Positions 12,950-23,560 of a stretch of 64,000 nt of DNA are shown piece after piece. Numbering within the stretch: position 1 is the stretch's first letter; the number at the start of each line of letters is the position of its first letter. This stretch comes from Drosophila pseudoobscura (taxonomy: Eukaryota; Arthropoda; Insecta; Diptera; Drosophilidae): the NCBI RefSeq assembly GCF_009870125.1, contig NC_046679.1, forward strand, positions 27,032,001 through 27,096,000. Reading direction: 5' to 3'. Position numbers and translations under genes: made by a program. The notes under the pieces were generated by a model, which ran no database searches, was not told where the DNA came from, and saw only the letters and a program-made list of their open reading frames with translations.

Positions 12950-14751
12950 TTAGTTATTCGATGATCGCTCCGGCAAACCAGTGCGCGTTATGACGCTCGG
13001 TGGGAGTTCGCTGTTGTTGTTGTTGGAGGAACTGCGACCGCTCTCAATGGCAGGTACTCTATAAGAAAGAAACCCAATCCAATCACTCTCTTTTCAATGC
13101 TCTACAGATCTCTCTGGCGGTACTTACGGCTGGACTATCTGGCGATTGAGGGTTACGGGGCTGGGTAAATGCGGCGACTGACTCTGCGACGGTGTCGTCT
13201 GCTGGCTGTACGGCGAATGGCTCTCACCGGTCACATGGTGGCGGGCGGACATATTCAGAGTCCCCTCGGAACTGGGCGTTGCACCCGTGGCATTCTGCAC
13301 CTGAATGGCCACCACACGTGATCCTCCGGCCGGTCCCGTCGTGGACATGTCGTGCAGCTCGGGACTGGCATTCTGCTGGCTGTGCAGCATATTCATGGGC
13401 ACTTGGGATGGATACAGAGGGGCGTTGTTCACCATCAGATTGACACCTTGCGACATGCCTGGGGATGGATAGGGTTTTTGGGATTAATAACTAGAAAAAT
13501 TTCTGCAAGATCTCATTGAAACCAGAGCTATCCAAAGGACACTCCACCATTTCCATTATCTTTAGTTTGAATGATCAAATGTATCCTTATTCTGAGGAAA
13601 GGAGTTCTACGAATGAGCAAATGCATCTTTTACTCACTTGGCAGTGGTGCCTGGGCGTGCCTGTGTATGGGCGCTCCTCCATTGTTCTTTGGCTTGCGCT
13701 TCCGCTTCTGGATGCCCTCCTTCTTCATCGAGAGCGGCCGGTTCAGGCTGTGCAGCTTGAAGTACAGGCCGCAGGCGTTGCACACGGGATTGCCCTCGTT
13801 GTTGCGCCGCCAAAGAGTCGTGGAGTTGGTCTGGCAGTTGGCGCAGGTCACTCCGTTCCGGCGATTGTTGGGTGCCGCAGGGGTCTTTGGCTTCGCCTGC
13901 CGCGGGGGCATGCGTGGGGTCATGCGTATGAAGCTGCAATTGGGGCAGAAGAAGTCCGTGCCCTTGCGGACGAACGGCGAATGACAGCTCTCGCATTTGA
14001 GCTCGTGGTTCGGAGAGGATGTGGCGGAGGCTGTGACCAGGCTGCCATCGTACTGCCCGATGCTGCTGGCGGGCGACCAGTGGGTGGTGGTCATGTTGCT
14101 GGAGGCATACTCGTCCATTACCTGCGGATGGAAGTTAGTCTGCAGAGCGAAGATCAGAGGAGTGAGGCATTTCTCGAGGGATTTCCGAGGGATTCACACT
14201 TACAAATGGTGTATTCTGGTACTCTGGCGGAGCGGGCGATGTCCACAGGTCGATGGCTTGGCTGCCGTCTGGGAAGGGGTTCAGAAAGGTCGTCGGTCCT
14301 GTCTGCCGCAGGGAGTTGAGACTCGCCTCGGACTTTGCCAAGAACTGGCCCCCGGGCACTGTGTAGATGGTGTTCCCCTGCTGCAGGGTGGCCGCGTAGC
14401 TGTTGCTCGTGAAACTGGAGCTCGGAGGGAAGGCATAGGCGTTGCCCAGGTCCGCGTACGTCTTGGACTCGTTGGCATGGACACTGGCATCCACCACGGG
14501 CACATCGTAGTACAGCGTGGAGCCGGACGCCTCAGGCACAGCAGTGGAGAAGCGTCCGTCTTCGGACACAAAGCGCACGGTACCGCCATGGGAACTGCTG
14601 GCGATGTGCACCGCTGATGCCGGATGTTGCTGCTGCTGCTGATGTTGCTGCTGCTGCTGCTGCTGCTGTTGCTGGTGGTGATGCTGCAGTGCCTCTGCCT
14701 CTCGACTGATCACAATGGCCTCCCCATAGGCGGCTCCATTGGGGGTGGGAC

Positions 14752-14782
<31 letters not shown>

Positions 14783-15447
14783 ATGTTGCAATTGCTGTTG
14801 CTGCTGTTGCTGGTGGGAATGCAGCTGCTGCGACTCCCCTGGCACCTCGCCCTTCTCGACGGTCTCTATCTTGATGGCCGTCACATCCTCGCCGCTGCAG
14901 ATGATCTGCCCTGAGGGATAGGCGTAGAGGGTGCCCGGTGGCGCACCTGATGGCACCTCTGGCACCTCGGCATTGCGCGGCGCCATCTGGACGTAGTGCG
15001 TGGCGTGTGCAGCCCCAGGGGAATGGTGCGAGCTGCGCTGGTACACGATGTGCCCCTCCGAGGCGGAACCAGAGCTCCCACTGCTGGGCTCTCCCTCCCG
15101 AGCTTCGTTGAGTTCTCTGAAAGCGAGAGCAAGAGAAAGCGATTGTGCGTGAGTGGACTTCTAGAGGAGACTTCTCCCTTGAAACTTACAGTGTTCCCGC
15201 TGTGGTAAGGATGCGCCTCTGCTGGGTGCGTGGCACCACCACGTACTGCTCTTCAGGATCACTGCTGACTCCTCCCACGGATGTTGCTGGTTGCTGCTGC
15301 TGCTGCTGCTGCTGCTGTTCCTGTTGCTCCTCCAGGGCGCTGGCTGTCTGCTGACTCAGTTGCTCGGCTCCATTGCTGGCCTCTAGCTTGATCTTGTCTA
15401 TCAATGGGATCTGCTGCTTGGTCAGGACCTGGACCTGCTGCTGTTGT

Positions 15448-15494
<47 letters not shown>

Positions 15495-18400
15495 TTGGTG
15501 TTGCTGCTGTTGCAATTGTTGCTGCTGCTGCTGTTGCTGCTGCGTTGTCTGCGTTTCCATCTGCAATGGACAAGCGACAAATGATGAATGCCTCAAAAGT
15601 CTCGGTCAGAAGTGTGTGGCTACGTCAAAAGTGTGGCTCCAGTTCCGGCCACAAATGTGCGAACTGGTTGCCTCGATTTCCGCCACCAAAGTCAACAGAG
15701 ACCCAGAGCCGTCTCGCAACTTCAAAGGCGGCTCAACTTGTCGCCTACAACCTCAAAGACCTTACAAGAAGACGTTGACGGGGGACCCCGAGTGGGACGT
15801 AGACGTACCTCTCACTGTCAACACTGTCGTACACATTTTTCACTTTTATTCCAGAAATGTTTGCATACAGAACCTCGGAACCTCACACCCGAGAGCCCAG
15901 AGCCCAGATCGCGGCTTAGTTTCGTTTTCATTTGCTTACTTTTTAGTTCCTTTTTGGACGGAAATAAAAGTTGTCCATAAAAAAGAAATCGCTTTGCTGT
16001 TTTCCTATACGTTATATATGTACGTCAGACCTCAGTCGATTTTGGTTTATGACCTCATTCCTCGATTCCATTGGGGGTGGCCATGTACTACCGCCTGTAC
16101 CGTCTGCACCTCTCCCCCAAACTTGTGTCAACACATTCGATCGTCATTGTCACCTGATTCACCTCCGACAGGTGCCCCAAGTGCCATATAATGCAAAGGC
16201 TTTGAGGCGGGTTTCACCATAAACTATAAATACAATATGTATCTACTATTTATTTGCATGGGGAAATCCATAGGCACAAGCATACTCGTATTCAAGGATG
16301 ACTAGCAATCGAGAATGGATGAACAATATGGTGGGATTTTTATAGGTGGAAACTTAGAGAAAGAGAATAGAAAGAGGATAGAAATGGAAGAGCTACGCAG
16401 CTAAAGGATAGTTCAAGTATATCTAAAACAGCTCCTTGTTCCCTCAAGTTTTATTCGAAGAAGCGCCACCCCTTGAAGACAACGGATGTTCTGTGTTTAC
16501 CTTCCACACAATTACGAGTATAATTGATTCATTTTACGCGGAATTTACTTGTGACTTGTGCCCCACAAATGATTGATCCACAAGTCTAAGTCTTAGGCCA
16601 TGATTCATGGTTGACAAGTCATAAAAAAAGTGAAAAATTACCCGCTTTGGCACAGTGTAAAGTCCAAGTCCAAAAGTCAGAAGAAATGCAATAGCGCATA
16701 GAGGTCAAGAGGAAGTTGAGAGGTCCGTCTCCGAGGGGAAGTGGTTCCACTATTGACTCTAGGCAAAACTAATCCGAGTATGCGTTTTCTTGGGCAAAGT
16801 TCAATGAATCCGGGGGGGGATCCGGATTCCGGACTCCTGATGCCGGGAGAGATAAAGTGGTGCAAAACGTCACTTTGACAAACTGCAGATAAACCTGGAC
16901 TCCCCGGGGAGGCTACATGCGACTTTTGAGTAGTACGATAGGTATGTACACGTGCCCCGCGACAAAAGTTAAGATACTACAGCCGAACGATACGGACAAT
17001 ATCTTATCCGAGGCGCTATCAATGTACATAATCAGTAGCTGCTGCTGCTGGGACTCCAACGAGAGGTCATGGTTTTGTATCCCACCTGCTCCGTGGAGTA
17101 CGTCATCGATAGGAACAGATACAGAAACAGAAACAGATACAGATACTCGTATAAGCATTGTAGAATTACAATAAGTTGAGCAAGTGGCATGTGGCATGTG
17201 CTATTTGTCAAGAGTTCGAGGTGCTCAAGGGAGTGGTTCAACTTATGAATGAAATCTGCCAGTCACACCCACAGCCGTACTCATTTTATCTATATAAACA
17301 GCAGATATCACATATACATATACATATGTATATGCTAAATATGTACAATCGCCACTCGTTTCGCTTTCGTTTGAGCTTGAGCCGGGGTCTGGCTCTGGGC
17401 TTGAGGCTTGTGGTTGAGACAGCAGAAAATACCTCAATGAAACATTTTCTGGTAATGGAACCTTTGATGACTACTTTATTATCTTCCTCCCTCTCTCCCC
17501 TTCCATGATCGTTAGATTATCCCTCGATTAATTAAAGTCCATTGCAGCGTTGGGCACTAATGAAAGTGCGATAAGGCCGAACCATTTGCCAGCTGCATTT
17601 ACAGCTCTATTAAAGGGCCATCAATCGAAAACTCTACCCCTATCAGGCATCGGCCATCGGGCGAGGCGACGCGTGTCTAATAAAAGTATCTGCAACTGCA
17701 ACTATCCGATCCAGAGCCCGATGCCGATGCCGATGCCGCCATTGAGCAACTGTTAAGGGACTCTCGATTACGATTGGACGACGGGCCTGGACTTCCGGCG
17801 GCAACCCCCAGACAAACATACGGACAAGGGTTGGCAATTTCATTCATAAACCCTGCTCCATCCCCTGCGATAAAGGCAAGCAGAACTAGGACCAGGACCA
17901 GGACCAAAGCGAGGTGATAAGATTGACATAAATTTCACATTATCCGCACTGGCGTTAGCCAAGAGAAGAGTGTCCTTTTTTCTTTTCCTTTTTTTTTCAT
18001 GAATGAAACGAAGACAGAGTCAAAATGTGCGTGTTTCCAAATTTTTGTTGTATTTTTGTCAAAGGTATTTTGACGCCACCTCCGATCGCCAGCTGAATTT
18101 CAGGCCTCATAAAGATTAGCCATCTTTCCACATTTAACTCAGTCTCAGTTTCAGTTTCAGTGTCTGTTCTTTTTACGGTCCGTTCTCTCGTTTTTTCTTA
18201 ATGGATTGTTTCGGGGTTTTTCCTTTGAGTGGCCCAGAAAGCCAGAAAGTGTCGCAGTTTTGCCGCTGCATCCCCAAAGATGAGTCATTCATTATAAATC
18301 AATTTGTCTTATCTCCTTGACGAGGCCCCGCTGTCTATGGCCAGGTCTGGCTGCCGTTTGAACCAAATTAAATGCCCCGAAATTACTTTTGAAATTAAGT

Positions 18401-19177
18401 TTAAATGTGTTTTTCTTCCATCCTTTTTTTACAGTTTTTAAAGCTTTAATATTTTTATAAACCACAGCGCCATTTAATAGAGTTCCTATAGCTCAGGCTC
18501 TGATTTAATAGAGTTCCATGGCCGATCTATAAACATTTTTAGAGCCTGGTTTATATGGTCTTATATAGCCGTCTATTTAGCTTAATGAACTTGTGTGAGA
18601 AACGGTTAACAACATTTTTATGATCTCTCAACTCTACCACAATGTTTTCCAGATGATAGATATGCTTATACAGATCTCGTAAATTGATCTTCAAAAATGG
18701 TATAAAAATGTGCTCAAAAGTCTGCTCGTTTAGTTGCTTAATTTATTCTGGCTTTCAAATGTTATTTGGATGCTTGTTAGGGGACTGTTACTTCTATCAA
18801 AAGTGGTTCCTTTTTAAATGGAAGTACTACTATATTTTTTCAGAAATTTGTTCATTTAATGTCACACTTTTAAAGGCATTAAATTGCCATTAATATCTTG
18901 TAGATTTACTGAAAAAAATCCCATAATTTCTCAGTTAGATATTTCATTAAATTTTGGCAAATTTTCAACACAGTAACTTCCTTGAATTTAGCAGATTTTG
19001 ATCCCATTAACAGCTGCCTTCTGGAAGCAGTCATTCTCCTATGATATCCCTTGATTCTATACCTTCATTTCCATCACTTCACTTTCTATATCATCTATGA
19101 CCTGTTAGACTCTAAATATGTGCTGTACCCACCTTCAGCTGCATCTTGACATTCGTTGAGATAATTTTGCAGACCAT
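12950..19177 (-). CDS. GATAe: GATA-type zinc finger transcription factor GATAe
   Basis: Coding exons on minus: 19177-19133, 15560-15190, 15116-14204, 14139-13638, 13458-13128, 13058-12950. They join in phase to about 756 residues. A canonical C-terminal GATA finger (C542, C545, C563, C566; CX2C-X17-CX2C with LWRR and [10 protein letters not shown]) is followed by the basic tail KRKRKPK. Before it lies a degenerate finger (C492, C495, C508, C511) with only 12 residues between the cysteine pairs. The N-terminal half is low-complexity, with long Gln runs in exons 2 and 3. In D. melanogaster GATAe is a nuclear activator of midgut (endoderm) genes downstream of serpent. Identity rests on position beside srp, the single good finger and a length close to that of the known protein (about 746 aa from memory). 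Exon 4 has two in-frame acceptors, 18 nt apart. The main uncertainty is exon 1. Confidence 0.9.
15561..19132 (-). other. GATAe: GATAe intron 1 (3.57 kb)
   Basis: Large first intron bounded by a GTGGGT donor and a TTGCAG acceptor. It contains no supportable gene. Visible features are a small imperfect CAG run near 17040, an ACCAGG hexamer repeat at about 17887-17906, and a 15-bp direct repeat (ATTTAATAGAGTTCC) at 18472-18486 and 18503-18517. First introns of Drosophila developmental regulators often carry enhancers. No specific element is proven here. Confidence 0.5.
19133..19177 (-). other. GATAe: GATAe first coding exon (15 codons)
   Basis: ATG at 19177-19175 opens 15 codons ([15 protein letters not shown]) and ends at a GTGGGT donor in phase 0. 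That matches the exon 2 acceptor TTGCAG, which sits directly before ATG at 15560. Without this exon, translation would start at that second ATG immediately after an acceptor, which is less likely. The start resembles what I recall of the D. melanogaster GATAe N-terminus, but I cannot check it here. GATA motifs lie just upstream, at about 19268-19290. Confidence 0.6.
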
Positions 19178-19835
19178 CAATGTGCGTTTCCTCCCTTCTG
19201 CTCTCCTCCTTGCAAGCTCTCTTCGGGGGTGAAGTGTAGTCTAGTGTTTGGATGGTGTTCCAATGTTTTATCTAAGTTTCGCTTTTATCACTTGATTTCT
19301 GTTGTTTCTTTTTTTTTTTGAAAATTATTATCACATGCACTGGTTGACCGTCCGTCCACTGTGTGTTGGGGGTTTATCAGAGCTAGGGGGCGGCAAACGG
19401 GCGTGGCTCAAAAGTGGCGCGAAAAGGTGTTTAGTACAATATATTATTTTTTGGTAGGAACTTTCAGACTTCGATTTCCGCGGTGCATTTAACAGTAACA
19501 ATTAATTGGGTGCCGACTCCGGCTCTGGCTGTGGTTTCAGGTCTGTGGTTGCGGTTCTGTGGCGGGTCTGTGTGTCTGGGCCTGGGACTCGGCAGCAGCA
19601 GCGGAGTACAACAACGAAGTCGAGGCGAGGCGACGCGACGCATTGCGGTCTGCCTGCCTGCCGCCCAATTAGATACCCACACAGATGCACCGTGCCATAT
19701 AGCACTTACCTCCACACACCTGTATGGGTGTTACCTTCTCCCTGTGTGGGTGAGTTATGATTTATTCCTATGCGTATCCACACACACACACTCGCACACA
19801 TGAACAGCTGTATATTTTGGCAGTGGTGGTATTGG

Positions 19836-19941
19836 TTATCTTATCGCACAGATACAGGGATACAGGGCAGCAGCGATAAGGGTACGGTTACGGGAGTGTG
19901 TGTGTGTGTGTGTGCGAGTACAGTTGTCGACGGGCGATAAG
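19836..19941. promoter_or_regulatory. GATA-motif cluster upstream of GATAe
   Basis: Within 106 bp there are four strong GATA core sites: TTATC at 19836-19840 and 19841-19845, and GATAAG at 19875-19880 and 19936-19941. A GT repeat (19895-19914) lies between the last two. The cluster is about 0.7 kb upstream of the GATAe start codon. Because GATAe is activated by Serpent in D. melanogaster and may autoregulate, this is a candidate endoderm enhancer. The motif is short and common, so the function is inferred from density and position. Confidence 0.35.
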
Positions 19942-21401
19942 TGCTCGTTGTCGTATCCGTGAGATACAAATACCACCACCAGCCACAGTTCTGTGTGACA
20001 GCAAACGACGACTCGACTGCCACCAGGTTGGGGATGGGGATGGGGTTGGTGTGGCCCATGGAGAGGCACCAGCCACCAGCCACCAGGCACCCCCACTCTC
20101 GACTCTCCACCATTTGGCTATTTGTCAATTGTGCAATTTAGTCTAGCGCATTTTCTAATTGCACTCATAAAACACTTTTCTGGCAAACTAATAAACATGG
20201 GGCCAGCGTTAGTCAACGTCAACAGAATGGGTCTATGGGGTCTATTGGGTCTTTGGGCTCGTTTGGGCCATGGGCTTGGGCCTGGGCCTGGAGACCTGTC
20301 GCGCTGTCGTGAACAAAAACTTTATATGACCATATCCCCTACATACTCGTATGTGGGCCGCTTTTGACGGCGCAGCTCCACTTCCCCACTTCACAATCAG
20401 CTCTCAAGTGTTGTAACTAATGAAAATCGACAGAGCACCAGGGCACCAGAGAGACAGAGAGACAGAGAGGCACACACTCCACGATCGACGATCACACACG
20501 TGGTCGAGGATCAGGTGCTGTAAATATTGCAAAAACCTCTAAAAACCTGTCAGCAAAGATTGAATTTTCTGATTTCCTTTTTGGGGTGAAGTGTCTTTCT
20601 GCCTTTTCTGTTTCTGTTTCTGTTCAAGTTTTTTGTTCGAGTGGAGGAATGCCTAATCAGAGATCTGACAAAACGTATCCACGATCGCAATAGATTCATT
20701 GGGTTTTTATTGAACTTCAACTATGGAGGGTACTAAAGGTACCAGAAGGAGATTTCCTTTGACGCAACATAGATAAATAATATTTGGTATCCCTCCTGTA
20801 TTTTTCCTGCCTTTTTACCGATCTTCAAGCCTTGGTTTTTGTCACTTAAACATCTGATAGATATAACCAGATAAGATTCGGTACATCGAATCTTCAGTTC
20901 TCTTTATTCTAGGTTCGTTCTGGTAACAATCCTTACATGAAGTACTTCAAAGGCTACCTCTTTCTTTAGAAATCTATTACATTATTATTCCTCCTCTGTG
21001 ATAATTAAACCTCTAACAAATATACGCTCTCCTCTTTGAGACGTTTAACCCGTCGCCATCATCCATCTTTACTGCTTTTAAATATTGCAAAAATCTCTGA
21101 AGAAAAGCACACTTATCATAGAAGACATCCCAGCAGTCCTGTTCTGGGGCCAATCATAAATTGTTTATAGTTAAAGTCATAAACCAAGCAGATATATGAG
21201 GGCCATTAACAGGCACGTAGAAAGAGGAGGAGAATCCCCTCGCTTTCCGCTTATAATGCTGACATTACTGGCATTTTTGCTCTCCCGTTCTGGGCCCCCA
21301 TGAATGGGGAAATCGGTTAGTGCGATAATTTTAATTGTTGCAACTCATGTGGTGCATAAATCATGGTGCACCGCCAGACAAAAAGTATCTAATAGCCTCT
21401 T

Positions 21402-21434
21402 GCTATGGCTATGGCTATGGCTATGGCTATGGCT
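21402..21434. repeat. GCTATG hexanucleotide repeat
   Basis: Five perfect tandem copies of GCTATG followed by a partial copy. It is a simple repeat in intergenic DNA. Confidence 0.85.
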
Positions 21435-23542
21435 CCGTTGCAAGTAGCGACTGGCTGTGTGTGCGGCTGCTGCGTGTCGCAAAATATCAGCTCAGTGATT
21501 AATCACTCAAAAAGCTGACAGACAGACAGCCTCCGAGCCGAGTCCCGCCTTACAAATGGCGCTACACGAATTCAACATTACAAGAGATTAATACGACAGA
21601 GAGAGTCCACTCCCCGTGCCACAAACAACAACTGGAACTCAGAACTGACTCATGGGCTCATGCAGGAGGAAGGAGGCTTTCGTCTTTCGTCTGTAGAGTC
21701 GTGCAATTAATACCCTAATTGATGGCACCGCCTTGGCCTGGGCTTAGGCGCTTTTCTAACTGAATTTACGGCCCCCCCGTCTTTAAGACGCAAGACTTAG
21801 GAGGCGGCGGAACAGACAGAACAGAATAGACACAACAGACGGGAGGGTGGGACTTAACATTGCTGACCATTGCTGTCATAGCCTGGCCGTCGATATCTTC
21901 CCCAAGGAATCAAACACCCCTCAACATGTCCACAGTCTCAAGTACTGCTAGTGCGCCACCAAACAAAAGACCTGGGCTCCACGAAATCGAAGCACTATCT
22001 ACTCGAAACACTTTTCGTTCGTTCTTGGCCCATCTTGACAGTATCGGCTATGGGCGATCAGTTGTGTTTTTTTCGCTGCGCCGTGGAATGACGGTTGGAA
22101 ATTTAATTTATATATTGTACAATTTTCGTCACTTGTTCTGCTGCCATAATATTATTTTATTTTTGTTTTTGTTTCCATGTTCGGTGGCGTATTTGGCGGT
22201 CGTCTGCGGCGATAAGGGGAAGAACTCTTTGGGAAATTAAACAAAGGCGTGCGCCATAGTTTTAATTATAGCCTCCATCCGTTTCGAGGGTGGGTCCAAC
22301 CCCCAACCCCCGGCCCACACCACACCAGCTGCCACTGCCACTGCCACCCCGAAACCGAAACCGAAGCATTGCCCAATCCGTGTGTGGCACAGGCAGCCAT
22401 CAGGCATCAGCCATCAGCTCCATGGCGTGGTTCGATCGCATAAAACTGGATGGCAAATGGAAGTGCTTCGACTCTACTTTTGACCCTGATTCCCCGGCTT
22501 CCACTGGTTTCGTTCCTGCATTCTGCATTTGAAAGCATTTTGGGTTCAAGTAAATTCTATTAACCCGCCAGGGCTTTGGGGCCCATAAATCATCCGCTAC
22601 CGACATTTTGCGGACATGAGTTATGGCAAATGGAACTGCGCATTCGCTGGGGCAAGGGTCTGGCTTGTCTCCTTCGAAATGAAGGAGGAGTTAAGGTTTC
22701 TTTTGTTTTGTCACTGGGATAATGAATGGTTCAGTCGTGTATTTATGGATTGGTTACTGGAAGAAGTGATGTATAACCCCAGTGGATGAGTCAGGAAAGA
22801 GTTTTGGTTAGCCAAAGCTGAAATGTCGGTGGGGTTTCTTTAAAGGAGTATTCATGAGCAAATTCTAATCCAACGAAGTCTTAGGAATATCCCAAGCAAA
22901 TGGAGGATCGGGAATATTATATATAGACCTATAGCATATATATTATATATCATATTTACTCTGGTAGATCTTTAAATAATATCTCATTGAATAAAATGCT
23001 TTACATCTAATTTTGAAGGACCAAAGCCCTCGTTTTCAACATATTTTCCTGTATAAATGAGCATGTATATTCGTACTATATTGAGAATTGAGAAGTAAAT
23101 ACATTCTTTATTCTTTTAAATTCATCATCAAAACAATGGTAGCAGATCTTGACAAAATACTACAAGTTCTGCAGATGGTGATGATGATTGAATGCAGCAC
23201 TAGAACATCTATAGAGATCTAATACTGGTTTTGAGATACCGCAAACCCTGCGATTGGCAGCAGCAATATGTTTTCGAGTGGAGGTGAGTGTCGTCTCCAA
23301 TGTGGCACATACACCACTCCACTCCACTCGTCTCGTTTGTGGGCTCGTGAATACGCACCTTTGTTTGCCAATGAGGCCAGGCCATGGAACGGCGTGTCAT
23401 GAGTCAGTATTAATACTGGCAATCCATAATAATCCATAAGGTTGCTGTGCTGTGCTGTGCTTATTGTGCATTGTTTTCGCATGGCCAGCGGAGGTAAACG
23501 TGGGACGACAGCCGACAGCAGACAGCAGACAACACCGACGCC

Positions 23543-23560
23543 ATTAACGTTAACGTTAAC
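23543..23560. repeat. GTTAAC palindromic hexamer repeat
   Basis: A short tandem array of the self-complementary hexamer GTTAAC (about three units). It is probably a simple repeat, although GTTAAC also contains a homeodomain/HNF1-like half site. Confidence 0.7.

Noticed and set aside
13516-14617. Long plus-strand open frames (267 and 206 codons)
   Set aside because: They lie antisense over GATAe exons 3-4, which have a known domain and good splice sites. They are shadows of the GC-rich coding strand.
15373-16191. Plus-strand frame with long Cys/Leu runs
   Set aside because: It is the reverse reading of the CAG/CAA repeat in GATAe exon 2. The Cys run has no biological meaning.
21860-22240. 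126-codon plus-strand frame with a hydrophobic C-terminal half
   Set aside because: It looks partly protein-like but ends in T-rich low-complexity DNA. It has no recognised domain, no leader features and no splice support.
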